Counted from the first letter of the stretch, positions 53,207-62,511 are shown. The stretch is DNA of 64,000 bases from JBMDXB01 sp048594975 (GCA_048594975.1 JBMDXQ010000018.1:1-64000), one strand, 5' to 3'. Notes: generated by a model from the sequence alone, not told the origin. Translations and numbers: made by a program.

Positions 53207-53324
53207 GCGGTCCCAATCTACCCCAATTACAGGATCGGAACCGTGCCTTACGTTCTGGTCAGCGGGGGGACAGGAAAGGCACACGCCCGCGGCGGTCTGA
53301 CGGCGAAAGCGCCGGATTTCACCC

Positions 53325-56102
53325 GTGTTTCTCGGCAGCGCCGCGCCTGTCTGGCTGGTGCGCGGGTTGCAATTCGCACCAGCACCTGCAATGTCTGCAC
53401 CGCTCCTCGGCGCTGAGGCGACGACGTCCGCGTCCGGGTTCGAGGATGGATTCGGCCGCCGCCGCCTGACCATCGCGCCCGATGACGGGGCGATGCTCGA
53501 ACGGCTGCACCTCCGACCGGCCTTCACGATCTACGAGCGTGCGCTGCGTGACGCGGCATCGCGAATCGGCGCCAGCGCCGGCGCGAGCGCCGGCGGCCGG
53601 ATCGTCGCACCGCTGGCGATCGAACGCGACCCGGCGACCGGCGGCCTCGTCGCGGTATCCCCGTTTGTCGCCGGTGAGCGGTTGGCCGATCTCCTCGACG
53701 ACGCCGCCGAACGCGCCCGCACGGGCGACGCAGTCGCGGGCATCGACGTCGCGCTCGGCTTCCTGCTCCAGGTCCTGCCGACGCTCGCCGCCCTGCGCGC
53801 CGCGACGGGACTGTCACACGGTGTCATCGCCCCGGCGCGGTGCGTGTTCACCCCGAACGGGCGCGTAGTCCTCACCGAGTGCGGGTTCGCCCCGGTGCTG
53901 GAGCGTCTCAACCCGGGACGGCGCAGCCTCTGGCGCGATTTCCGTGTGGCGATGCCGCCGGGCGCCGATCGCGTGCGCTTCGACGAGACGGACGACATCT
54001 CCCAGGCGGCGATCGCGGCGGTGATGCTGGTGCTCGGCCGGCCGCCGTGCGACGAGGACATCGTGGACGTGCTCCCGGAGTGGATGGCCGACGCCATCGA
54101 GATCGCGCAACTCCGTGGCAACGTGAGTTTCGCGGTCAACTTCCAGCGGTTCCTGCATCGCGCGCTTCCGCTGCCCGGGCGGCGCCCGTACGTCACGCTG
54201 GACTCGGCGCTCCACGACCTCCGGCCCGTCGCCGACGCGATCGGTATCGATCAGTGCCGGACAGCCATCGCCGACTGCGTGCGTCGCGCGGCGCCAGGAC
54301 GGGACACCGGTTCGGGTTCGCCGGTTACGGCGCCCGTACCTCGGACGCCGTATATCGCCCCTCAGCCCCGGACCGCGCCGCCCCTCATCGTCGAAGCGCC
54401 GATCGTCGCAGTGCTGGAGGAGCCGGCGCGCGATCGCGGCGTCCCGAAGCCGGGCTTCGAGTCGTTCTACGAGGGGACCGCTGCCGCGCCGGTACCAGAA
54501 CCTCGTTCCTTCCCGGCATTCGAACCGGCGGATGCGGAACCGATCCAGGAGCCAGCGCTCGAGGCAGTTCCTGCCGCACCGCCGCCCCTGGCCGACGCCG
54601 CGCCACCGGAGCCCGACGGCGCGGCTCCTGAAGCCGCCATGGCAGCGATCGGACGGACAGCGCCCGCTGCGCCCGATGTAACCGTCCCCGAGTCACCGGG
54701 GCCGGCCGGGAAGGTGTTGGACCCCCTCGATCCCGCTGCGGTCGCTCGCCGCCGCCGCTCGCGATCGAAGGCGCGCTGGGTCGATGCGCTACGATCGGCG
54801 GTGACACGCGACGCTCCATCCGACGCGCCGGCCTCCCTACCGCCCGCTTTCGGCCAGACGAACGAACCCATGCCGCCGGCGTTCGCGCCGGCCGTGGAGC
54901 CCGCGTCCTTCGCAGGAGCGCCCGCCTTCCCTCGAACCACGGGTACCCCGTTCCCTGCCGTTCCCGAGCCGCCGCTACTGCGGCCGGTCGCGTCGGAGCC
55001 CGTTGTGCCCCAGGCAGTCATCCTTGCGGCCGCTCCTGGACCGGCGGTCGTGTCGGTGCCGATTGTGTCCGAGCCGATCCCGCGTCAGCCGGTGTTCGCC
55101 CCGCTGGCGGCCCCCGTCACCGAGCGCCTGTGGGAGTCCACGCGGCCCATCGACCCGGTTCCTGTCGCGCCGCCGCCGCCCCCGGTGCCGGTCGCCGCCG
55201 CGCCGTCGCGGCCCGCCCCGATCAGGTTGAAGACCAGTGAGCCTGGTACACCGACACCACGTCCTGCGCCGTACGACTCGGGCAACCTCGCCAGGCGCTA
55301 CACCATTCCGCGCGCCGCCGCCGCGAGCGCAGCCGGACGGCGTCCGTCCTGGAAGTTCGCGGCCGCCGCCGCCATCATCATTGCGACCGTTGCCGCTGCA
55401 GCCCGCGTGTACCTCCTGCACGATCCGCCGCTGAATGCCGAGGTGAAGAACGACGGCGGCCCAGCAACCGTCAGCGCTCCCCCGCCAGTGACGACCGGTA
55501 CGATCGTCGCCCAGACGCAGCCGGAAGGCGCGCGCGTTCTGCTCGACGGCAGTCCGGCGGGCGAAACGCCACTTCGCATCGTCGACGTCGGTCCTGGCCG
55601 GCACGTGCTCACGTTCGTGACACCCACCGCGACGGTGAGGCGGACCGTGAAGGTCGAGGCGAACAAGACTGTGACGCTGGACATTCCGGTCTTCTCGGGC
55701 TGGGTAGCGATCTTCGCGCCGGTGGTCCTCACCGTGTCCGAGCAGGGTCGGACGATCGGCACGACGGATCAGGGCCGGCTGCTGCTTCCGCCCGGACGCC
55801 ACACGCTCACGCTCGCCAACCCGGAGTTCGGCTACAGCGAGGAACACACCGTCGAGATCCAGCCTGGCGAGGTCCGCTCGCTGAACGTGGAGCCGACGGG
55901 CACCCTCAGCCTGAACGCCGTCCCCTGGGCGGAGGTCTGGATCGACGGCAAGAAGGTCGGTGACACGCCGATCGCCAACTACAGGCTGCCGCTCGGGACC
56001 CGTGAGATCACCTTCAAGCACCCCGAGTTCGGCGAGCGCAAGGTCCCCACCCGCGTGACGGCCGGCGCGCCAATCGCCGTCAGCGTGGAATTCACCAGGT
56101 GA
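53325..56102 (+). CDS. membrane pseudokinase with PEGA repeats
   Basis: A 925-residue protein. About 45-330 looks like a Ser/Thr-kinase fold, but the catalytic loop reads SHGVIAPARCVF and the usual DFG reads ECGF, so the catalytic Asp and metal Asp are lost. A Pro/Ala/Glu linker spans about 330-665. One helix (about 672-694, FAAAAAIIIATVAAAARVYL) crosses the membrane. The outside carries PEGA units (EGARVLLDGSPAGETPLRI; AEVWIDGKKVGDTPI) at about 725-925. It probably senses or scaffolds at the envelope. GTG 53325 or ATG 53391 could be the start. Confidence 0.75.
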   Translation: MFLGSAAPVWLVRGLQFAPAPAMSAPLLGAEATTSASGFEDGFGRRRLTIAPDDGAMLERLHLRPAFTIYERALRDAASRIGASAGASAGGRIVAPLAIERDPATGGLVAVSPFVAGERLADLLDDAAERARTGDAVAGIDVALGFLLQVLPTLAALRAATGLSHGVIAPARCVFTPNGRVVLTECGFAPVLERLNPGRRSLWRDFRVAMPPGADRVRFDETDDISQAAIAAVMLVLGRPPCDEDIVDVLPEWMADAIEIAQLRGNVSFAVNFQRFLHRALPLPGRRPYVTLDSALHDLRPVADAIGIDQCRTAIADCVRRAAPGRDTGSGSPVTAPVPRTPYIAPQPRTAPPLIVEAPIVAVLEEPARDRGVPKPGFESFYEGTAAAPVPEPRSFPAFEPADAEPIQEPALEAVPAAPPPLADAAPPEPDGAAPEAAMAAIGRTAPAAPDVTVPESPGPAGKVLDPLDPAAVARRRRSRSKARWVDALRSAVTRDAPSDAPASLPPAFGQTNEPMPPAFAPAVEPASFAGAPAFPRTTGTPFPAVPEPPLLRPVASEPVVPQAVILAAAPGPAVVSVPIVSEPIPRQPVFAPLAAPVTERLWESTRPIDPVPVAPPPPPVPVAAAPSRPAPIRLKTSEPGTPTPRPAPYDSGNLARRYTIPRAAAASAAGRRPSWKFAAAAAIIIATVAAAARVYLLHDPPLNAEVKNDGGPATVSAPPPVTTGTIVAQTQPEGARVLLDGSPAGETPLRIVDVGPGRHVLTFVTPTATVRRTVKVEANKTVTLDIPVFSGWVAIFAPVVLTVSEQGRTIGTTDQGRLLLPPGRHTLTLANPEFGYSEEHTVEIQPGEVRSLNVEPTGTLSLNAVPWAEVWIDGKKVGDTPIANYRLPLGTREITFKHPEFGERKVPTRVTAGAPIAVSVEFTR

Positions 56103-56284
56103 TTTCAGAAACGTAAAGCAGGGGACGTTTTCGGGCCGACGCCCTCACATGCTCGACAACCGTCCGAACGCACCCAAGCACGAATCACGCCTGATTTCGT
56201 CGCGCGCGTATGAAGGCGCGTGTGGCATCGCGCTTGCCCCGTGCGGGATCAAACGCTGCGCGCTGTTCCTACCGGGTGGTTTGT

Positions 56285-56443
56285 ATGTGGAGCTGGATTC
56301 GCTGTTACGTGACCGGTCATGAGTATTCGGTGTGCTGCGACGCGGGAGCCATGTTCCTGCGTTGTCTTCAGTGCGGCAGGCGCTCGCAAGGATGGACCGT
56401 CCACGACAACAGCGGCCACTCGCACCTGCCAGGTCGTGTCTGA
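56285..56443 (+). CDS. small zinc-ribbon-like protein
   Basis: A 52-residue protein. Patterned CYVTGHEYSV, then CCDAGAMFLRCLQCGRRSQGW. The Cys pairs and His suggest a single metal site. I chose ATG 56285; the frame upstream is Arg-rich and non-patterned. The rest of 56103-56465 contains no other gene. Function unknown. Confidence 0.6.
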   Translation: MWSWIRCYVTGHEYSVCCDAGAMFLRCLQCGRRSQGWTVHDNSGHSHLPGRV

Positions 56444-56446
56444 AAC

Positions 56447-56476
56447 TTGACACTACCAATGGCTGGTGATGACAAT
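56447..56476 (+). promoter_or_regulatory. promoter with overlapping palindrome
   Basis: TTGACA (56447-56452), an 18-nt spacer, and GACAAT (56471-56476), 7 nt before ATG 56484. A 9-bp palindrome (atggctggt 56459-56467 with accagccat 56477-56485) covers the -10 and the start codon, a possible operator. Confidence 0.45.
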
Positions 56477-56483
56477 ACCAGCC

Positions 56484-56855
56484 ATGGCAGTGCCCCGGAT
56501 AACCAAGGAAGAACTGAAGCAACGGCTCGAGGGCCCTGCCGAAAGCGTTCCTGCGGTCATCGACGTTCGTCTGAAGTACCCGTACGAGCACAGCACCGTC
56601 ACGCTGCCAGGAGCCGTCAGAATGCCGCCCGGAGCGCTGGACACCGCGCGCCTGCCCCGCGACCGCGACATCGTTCTCTATGACTCGGACCCGGACGAGC
56701 TCGTCGCGGAACGCGTTGCCGCTGAGCTGATGCGTCTCGGATATCGCGCCTTCGCTCTCCGGGGCGGCATCGGCGACTGGGTCACGGCCAAGCTGCCGAC
56801 GGTGAGCAAGCCCGCGCCGCAACCCGCCGCCACGGCCGGCGCCACGAAAGCGTGA
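56484..56855 (+). CDS. rhodanese-like protein lacking the catalytic Cys
   Basis: A 123-residue single rhodanese domain. VIDVRLKYPYEHSTVTLPGAVRMP and IVLYDSDPDELVAERVAAELM are family motifs, but the active-site loop, normally YC at this point, reads YDSDPDE. Sulfur transfer is therefore unlikely, and a binding or regulatory role is more plausible. The start at ATG 56484 is favoured by the promoter spacing; GTG 56466 and ATG 56469 are alternatives. Its stop overlaps the next gene by 4 nt. Confidence 0.75.
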   Translation: MAVPRITKEELKQRLEGPAESVPAVIDVRLKYPYEHSTVTLPGAVRMPPGALDTARLPRDRDIVLYDSDPDELVAERVAAELMRLGYRAFALRGGIGDWVTAKLPTVSKPAPQPAATAGATKA

Positions 56856-58534
56856 CGCCCGCGCCGGACCTCGCCAGCATCCTCCAACAGCTCGCCGACC
56901 TCGCCGAAATCCGCGGCCCAGGCGCACCGGCCGCCGATCTGCGCCGCGCAGTGGCGGCGATAACTGCACTGGGCCCGTCGGAGCAGAGACGGCTGCTGCG
57001 CCGCGCCCGCCGCGATCGCCTCGGGGAGGCCGACCTCGGCCCGGCAATGCGCTGGAAGCTGCGGGAGATCGCGCTCGGAGGCGCCGACGACACCCTTCGG
57101 GCGGCGCGCGCCGGCGTCCCGTGGCTGATCCGCCGCCTTGTGGAGTTGCCGGCCCTGTCGACGGCAAGCGCCGCGCTGCTGGTCCGGCAGCTCGGGGTCG
57201 TGACGCTCGCAGACCTCGAGATGGCGCTCGATGACGGGCGGATCGCGCAGGTGCTCTCACGCGCCGAGGCGGACCGGCTCGCGGCCGCCGCGGTCGCTCT
57301 GCGGATGGAGGTACCTGGTACTCCGCTCGGCCGCGCCCTCGCCATCGTCGAAGAGCTGATGATCGAGCTGACCGCCCGCTTCGCGGGCTGGACCCGACTG
57401 CAGCCCGCAGGCGACGCGCGCAGGTACGAGCCACTGGTCAGGGAGATTGTCGTCGTGGGCACCGCACCCGATCCGCCCTCGGCACTCGACGCGGTCTTTC
57501 AGGCTCCGGCCGTCTTCGACGTGCTGCATCGCAGCGCCCGCCGGACCGTGGTGCACTTCAGGCAAACGGAAGTCGATCTCCGTGTGGCCGCGCCGGACGA
57601 GCACGGGACGGCGCTGTTCCTTGCGACGGGCTCGCGGGAGCACGTCGCCGCGGTCGGCGCCCGGCGCGGGCGTCCGTCCCTGCGGCCGCGCGAGGAAGAG
57701 GTGTACCTGCAGGCAGGGCTGGCGTTCATCCCGGCGGAGCTCCGCCAGGCAGCCGGTGAGATCGAGGCGGCCGCGCAGGGGACGCTTCCGGCGCTCCTCG
57801 ATAGCGCGGACGTGCGCGGTGACCTGCACATGCACACCACCTACAGCGATGGGCGCGACACGCTCGCGGACATGGTGGCTGCATGCGCCTGGCTCGGCTA
57901 CGAGTACATCGCGATCGCCGACCACTCCGAGCGGGCCGCAGCCGCCCGGACGCTCTCGATGAACGACGTGCCGCGGCAACGAGAAGAGATCGATCGCCTG
58001 CGGGAACGGCATCGAAGCATGTCAATTCTGCACGGCGTCGAGGTGGACGTCATGCTCGACGGATCCCTCGACTTCCCGGACAGTGTGCTCGAGCAATTCG
58101 ACATCGTCATCGCCTCGATGCACGAATCGGGCGGACAGGATCCACGGACACTGACACGGCGGTGCGTCAAGGCGATCAGGCACCCGCTCGTGAACGTTAT
58201 CGCGCATCCCGTCAATCGAGTTCCCGGCCGCACCGCCGGCTACGCCCTGGATTTCGACGAGGTTTACGCGGCGGCGGCCGAGACGGGGACGGCGCTGGAA
58301 ATCGACGGCGGACCCGCCCACCTGGACCTGGACGGCGAACGGGCGCGGGTGGCAGTGGCAGCGGGCGTTACCCTGACGGTCGACAGCGACTGCCATCGGG
58401 CGCGGGCACTCCGGCGCCAGATGCAGCTGGCGATCGGCACGGCCCGGCGGGGCTGGGTCGAACCCCGGCACGTGCTGAACACCCGGCCCCTGGCGGAGGT
58501 TCGCGCCTTCGTCGCGGCAAAGCGGCAATCCTGA
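56852..58534 (+). CDS. PolX-like protein with PHP domain, polymerase site degenerate
   Basis: A 560-residue protein, GTG start overlapping the rhodanese stop. The N-terminal part (about 1-300) follows the X-family polymerase layout, but the site that should read GS-x-R...D-x-D reads VVGTAPDPPSALDAVF. Only the third acidic position (VDLRV) remains. The C-terminal PHP domain (about 325-550) is intact: DLHMHTTYSDG, IADHSE, GVEVDVM, ASMHES, AHPVNR, DSDCH. Predicted to be a metal-dependent nuclease or phosphoesterase rather than a polymerase. Confidence 0.8.
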   Translation: MTPAPDLASILQQLADLAEIRGPGAPAADLRRAVAAITALGPSEQRRLLRRARRDRLGEADLGPAMRWKLREIALGGADDTLRAARAGVPWLIRRLVELPALSTASAALLVRQLGVVTLADLEMALDDGRIAQVLSRAEADRLAAAAVALRMEVPGTPLGRALAIVEELMIELTARFAGWTRLQPAGDARRYEPLVREIVVVGTAPDPPSALDAVFQAPAVFDVLHRSARRTVVHFRQTEVDLRVAAPDEHGTALFLATGSREHVAAVGARRGRPSLRPREEEVYLQAGLAFIPAELRQAAGEIEAAAQGTLPALLDSADVRGDLHMHTTYSDGRDTLADMVAACAWLGYEYIAIADHSERAAAARTLSMNDVPRQREEIDRLRERHRSMSILHGVEVDVMLDGSLDFPDSVLEQFDIVIASMHESGGQDPRTLTRRCVKAIRHPLVNVIAHPVNRVPGRTAGYALDFDEVYAAAAETGTALEIDGGPAHLDLDGERARVAVAAGVTLTVDSDCHRARALRRQMQLAIGTARRGWVEPRHVLNTRPLAEVRAFVAAKRQS

Positions 58535-58615
58535 CGAGGTCTGGCCGCGAGTCCGGCGCGGCGCGCCGGCAGCGGGGTGGTAGAATCGTTGAACCAGCCC
58601 TTCGTGACTATACCC

Positions 58616-59278
58616 ATGCGTACGTTGAATTTACTGGCCGTCGCGGCGCTGGGCGGCGCCGTCGTCTCTGCCGCACAGCCCGCCGCGCCGTCCGCCGCCG
58701 AGGTCGCCGCCGGCCTCCAGAAGAAGTACGACAGCGTTCGTGACTTCACCGCCGACTTCGTCCACGAGGCCGAAGGCGGCATCCTGCGCAAGAAGACGAC
58801 GGAGCGCGGAGCGGTACAGGTGAAGAAGCCGGGAAAGATGCGGTGGGAGTACACCGTGCCCGAGCGGAAGCTGTTCGTGTCGGACGGCACGAAGATGTAC
58901 CTCTACATTCCGGCCGACCGACAGGTGGTCGTCAGTTCCGTTCCGGACGCCGACGAGGCGACCACCGCCGTGCTGTTCCTGGCCGGCAAGGGCAGCCTGA
59001 CAAGGGATTTCGCCGTCTCCTTCGCCGAGGGCGGTGGCCCGGACACCTACGCGCTGAAACTCCAGCCGAAGCTGCCCGAACGGGACTACGATTGGCTGCA
59101 GGTCGTCGTGGAGCGGCCAACGATGCGGATTCGGACGCTGGCAGCGGCTGACGTCCAGGGCGGCCGATCGACCTTCCGGTTCTCCAATTTCAAGGAAAAC
59201 GTCGGTCTGGCCGATAAGATTTTCGAGTTCAAGCCGCCGCGTGGAGCCGATGTCATTCACTCGGGCGCGTCGCGTTGA
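58616..59278 (+). CDS. lolA: outer-membrane lipoprotein carrier LolA
   Basis: Carries lipoproteins across the periplasm. It has 220 residues from ATG 58616. Signal peptide (about 1-22), then the LolA beta-barrel: LQKKYDSVRDFTADFVHE, KPGKMRWEYTVPERKLFVSDG and LQVVVERP. It overlaps the next gene by 29 nt, which suggests coupling. TAGAAT at 58581 could be its -10. Confidence 0.85.
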   Translation: MRTLNLLAVAALGGAVVSAAQPAAPSAAEVAAGLQKKYDSVRDFTADFVHEAEGGILRKKTTERGAVQVKKPGKMRWEYTVPERKLFVSDGTKMYLYIPADRQVVVSSVPDADEATTAVLFLAGKGSLTRDFAVSFAEGGGPDTYALKLQPKLPERDYDWLQVVVERPTMRIRTLAAADVQGGRSTFRFSNFKENVGLADKIFEFKPPRGADVIHSGASR

Positions 59279-61172
59279 TGCCCGGCTCGCCGCCGGACTG
59301 GCCCTCGCGTGGCTGGCGATCGGCTGCGCGAGCAGCGGGCCGCTGCGGGCCGGCCAAAAAGCCGAAAAGGCGGAGGACTACGACCGCGCCGTCGTCGAGT
59401 ACACGAAGGCGGTCCGGGCGAACCCGGAGGATCGCGCCGCGCGCGCGGCCCTCGGCCGCGCGACGCTGAGGGCGGCGCAAGAGCACTATTTCCGCGGCCG
59501 GCGGCTGCTGCAGGCCGAGCGGTACGAAGAAGCGCTCGTCGAGTTCCAGATTGCGTCCGAGCTGAACCCGACCGACTCGGTCGTCGACCAGGCGCTTCGC
59601 GACACGCGGAAGCGCCTGAAGACGAAACTCGCGCTGTCGCGCGGCACGAAGACCGAGCTGCAGTCGCTCGTCGAGCGCTCGCGTGCACTGTCCCCCTCCG
59701 GCGTCGAGCTCCCCGCCGACGTCACGCTGCCCGACTCGCTCGTCTTTCGCGAGGCCAGCAGCCGGATGGTGCTGAGCGCGATCGCGCGGTTCAGCGACAT
59801 GAACATCGTCTTCGATCCGGCCTTCCGGGACACGATCGTCAGCGCGGATCTGCGGAGGCTCTCGCTCGCCGACGCGCTCGACGCCGTGACGACGAGCACG
59901 CGTACGTTCTACCGCCTCACCGCACCGCGCACAATCACGATCATCCCGGACACGCTGGCCAAGCGTCGCGAGTACGAGGAATCGGTCGTTCACACGTTCT
60001 ATCTCAGCAACGCGGACATCAAGGAAGTCATCGACATGCTGCGCGTGGTCATCGACGTGCGGCAGATCTCTCCCATCACCGCGACCAACGCCATCGCGCT
60101 CAAGGACACCCCGGAGCGGATCGCCGCGGCGGGCAGGCTGATCGCGGCGATCGACAAGGCGCGTCCCGAAGTGGTCATCGACGTGGAGCTGCTCGAGGTC
60201 GACCGGACGCGCCTGCAGGAGTACGGCCTGCAGATCGCCTCGCCGGGCAGCCCCGGCATTTCCGGGAGCGTCGACATCAATCGCGAAGGCATGACGCTGC
60301 AGGACCTCCGGACGCTCACCGCGTCGGACGTGTTCCTGGCGGGGCTGCCGGGCCTCTACTACCGGCTGCTGAAGTCCGACACCAACACGCGGACGCTGGC
60401 AAGCCCTCAGCTGCGCATTTCCGAGGGTCTGACGGCGCAGGCGCGCTTCGGGCAGCAGGTGCCCATTCCGAGCGTGACGTTCGCGCCGATTGCCACCGGC
60501 GGGGTCAACCAGCAGCCGATTACGGCGTTCACCTACCAGAACATCGGCGTCAACATCGACATCACGCCACGCACCCATCACGACGACGAAGTGACGCTGG
60601 CACTGAAGCTGTCGGTCAACCGCGAGGTGGGAACGGGGTTCGGCGACCTGCCCGCCTTCGCGAACCGGGAGGTCAATACGACGCTCCGGCTGCGGGACGG
60701 CGAGACGAACATGCTTGCGGGACTCATCCGCGACGACGAGCGCACCGTTCTGTCAGGCGTGCCGGGCCTCAGCGACCTGCCGCTCATCGGCCGTCTGTTC
60801 GCGCGCAACACGAAGGACACGCAGCAGACGGACATCATCATGACGCTGACGCCGCACATCGTGCGCATTCTGGATTTGACGGAGGAGGATCTCCGGCCCT
60901 TCAGGATGAGCCGTGACACGAGCACGACCGGGGTCGGTGGCGGCGACCCGGCCCCCGTTCCGCTGCCGGGCAGGGGCGGCGACGATCAGATCCTGCCGCT
61001 ACCGACTGCGCCGCCCCGCGATCCGAAGCCCGCCGAGACGGTCCAGCCGCTGCCGCAGCCGATCCCCGGTCCGGGAACGCAGCCGCTCGGCACGCTGCCG
61101 GGCACGCCGGTCACGCCGCCGACGACGAAGAAACCCGGCGGTGGCCGCGGTGGTGGAGGCCTGCGGCCGTAG
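59250..61172 (+). CDS. lipoprotein secretin (GspD/PilQ superfamily) with TPR
   Basis: A 640-residue protein. Lipobox LAIGC (Cys about 27). TPR-like repeats (about 35-120; EDYDRAVVEYTKAVRANPEDR). A secretin N0/N1 region (about 150-300) includes FYLSNADIKEVIDMLRVVID. The secretin channel domain (about 310-540) has VEVDRTRLQEYG-type beta strands, TLASPQLRISEG and GVPGLSDLPLIGRLF. The tail is Pro/Gly-rich. It forms an outer-membrane pore for a type II-like system, but no other gsp gene is adjacent. ATG 59250 has gtggag upstream. Confidence 0.88.
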   Translation: MSFTRARRVDARLAAGLALAWLAIGCASSGPLRAGQKAEKAEDYDRAVVEYTKAVRANPEDRAARAALGRATLRAAQEHYFRGRRLLQAERYEEALVEFQIASELNPTDSVVDQALRDTRKRLKTKLALSRGTKTELQSLVERSRALSPSGVELPADVTLPDSLVFREASSRMVLSAIARFSDMNIVFDPAFRDTIVSADLRRLSLADALDAVTTSTRTFYRLTAPRTITIIPDTLAKRREYEESVVHTFYLSNADIKEVIDMLRVVIDVRQISPITATNAIALKDTPERIAAAGRLIAAIDKARPEVVIDVELLEVDRTRLQEYGLQIASPGSPGISGSVDINREGMTLQDLRTLTASDVFLAGLPGLYYRLLKSDTNTRTLASPQLRISEGLTAQARFGQQVPIPSVTFAPIATGGVNQQPITAFTYQNIGVNIDITPRTHHDDEVTLALKLSVNREVGTGFGDLPAFANREVNTTLRLRDGETNMLAGLIRDDERTVLSGVPGLSDLPLIGRLFARNTKDTQQTDIIMTLTPHIVRILDLTEEDLRPFRMSRDTSTTGVGGGDPAPVPLPGRGGDDQILPLPTAPPRDPKPAETVQPLPQPIPGPGTQPLGTLPGTPVTPPTTKKPGGGRGGGGLRP

Positions 61173-61221
61173 GCCAGCCCTTCAGGCGCCCGCTCAGCGC
61201 ACCGCTCTCCTGGGGAGCCCT

Positions 61222-62511
61222 TCAGGGCTGTCCGGCCGTCGGCCGCCGCCGGTCTTCGTCGCGTTCGACCACCGCGCCGAGCGATCGCAGCCGCTCCACC
61301 AGCGACGCATAACCGCGCTCCACCGTCTCCAGTGGCGCCACGCTGCTTTCCCCTTCTGCCGCCAGCGCCGCCGCGATGAGCGCCATCCCGGATCGCAGGT
61401 CGCGGCTGTCGAGCGATCGCCCGCGCAGTCTGGTCGGCCCGCTGACGATGATGCGGTGCGGATCGCAGAGGAACAGGTCCGCGCGCATCGCGCTGAGCTG
61501 TTCCAGTGCGAACAGGCGCAGCTCGTACAGCCAGTCGTGGACGAGCGTGCGTCCCTCCGCGTGGGTGGCGAGCACCGTCACGAGGCTCACCATGTCGCTG
61601 GGAAATCCCGGCCACAAGCCGGTGGTGATGCGCCGGGTCGCGACCAGACGCGACGGCTCCTGGACGACGAACCGGCCGTCGTCGTACTCGCACACGAGTC
61701 CCATCTTCTTGAGCGGCGCCGCGACCACCTCGAGGTCGCGCGCCTTGGCGCCGGTGACCTCGATGGCGCCGCCGGTGATCGCAGCGACGACGCCCCAGCT
61801 GCCCGCCTCGATGTAGTCGCCGTCCAGCCGGTGCTCCGCGCCGCCGATACGAACGGGTGGGTGGACGCGGATGGTGGTCGTGCCCTCCCCCTCGATGCCG
61901 ACGCCCATCGCGCGCAGGAAGCGGCACAGCTCGGCGACGTGCGGCTCCATGGCCGCATGCCGGATCTCGGTCGGGCCGGTGGCTGCGGCGGCGGCGAGCA
62001 GCGCCGTCTCGGTGCCGGTGACCGACGCTTCGTCGAGGTACAGCGACGCGCCGGTGAGGCCGTTCGGCGCGTCCAGCGCGTGGCCCGGCTCCTCGAGCGC
62101 GACGGCGCCGAGCGTGACGAGGGCCTGCACATGCGTCGTGATCATCCGCCGGGCCGGGAAATCGCCCCCCGGGGGCGCCAGCCGCGCCGAGCCGCGCCTC
62201 GCGAGCAGCGGGCCGAGCAGCAGCATCGACCCGCGCAATCGGCCGACCAGCGCCGGGTCCGGCCGATCCGTCGTGATCCTCGTGCACCGGATTCTCAGCG
62301 TCGGCGTGCCCACACCCTCGACGGTGGCGCCGAGCCCGGACATCAACTCGGCCAGAACCGCAACGTCGCGAATCCGGGGGACGTTCGTGAGCACGCACTC
62401 ACGGTCGGTGAGCAGGCAGGCAGCCATCAATGGCAGCGCGGAGTTCTTGTTGCCCTCGACGGAGAGCCTCCCGGACAGCCGGTGGCCGCCTTCAATCCGC
62501 AGCGTGGCCAT
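61222..62511 (-). CDS. murA: UDP-GlcNAc 1-carboxyvinyltransferase, Asp-type
   Basis: First committed step of peptidoglycan synthesis. It has 429 residues. EGNKNSALPL carries the catalytic Lys/Asn, and RDLRSGMAL the Arg. The loop that normally contains the catalytic Cys (GGC) reads PPGGDFPARR, with Asp in its place. Enzymes with this Asp work but are not alkylated by fosfomycin. It overlaps the murB end by 20 nt, so it is translated with murB. Confidence 0.93.
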   Translation of the reverse strand: MATLRIEGGHRLSGRLSVEGNKNSALPLMAACLLTDRECVLTNVPRIRDVAVLAELMSGLGATVEGVGTPTLRIRCTRITTDRPDPALVGRLRGSMLLLGPLLARRGSARLAPPGGDFPARRMITTHVQALVTLGAVALEEPGHALDAPNGLTGASLYLDEASVTGTETALLAAAAATGPTEIRHAAMEPHVAELCRFLRAMGVGIEGEGTTTIRVHPPVRIGGAEHRLDGDYIEAGSWGVVAAITGGAIEVTGAKARDLEVVAAPLKKMGLVCEYDDGRFVVQEPSRLVATRRITTGLWPGFPSDMVSLVTVLATHAEGRTLVHDWLYELRLFALEQLSAMRADLFLCDPHRIIVSGPTRLRGRSLDSRDLRSGMALIAAALAAEGESSVAPLETVERGYASLVERLRSLGAVVERDEDRRRPTAGQP

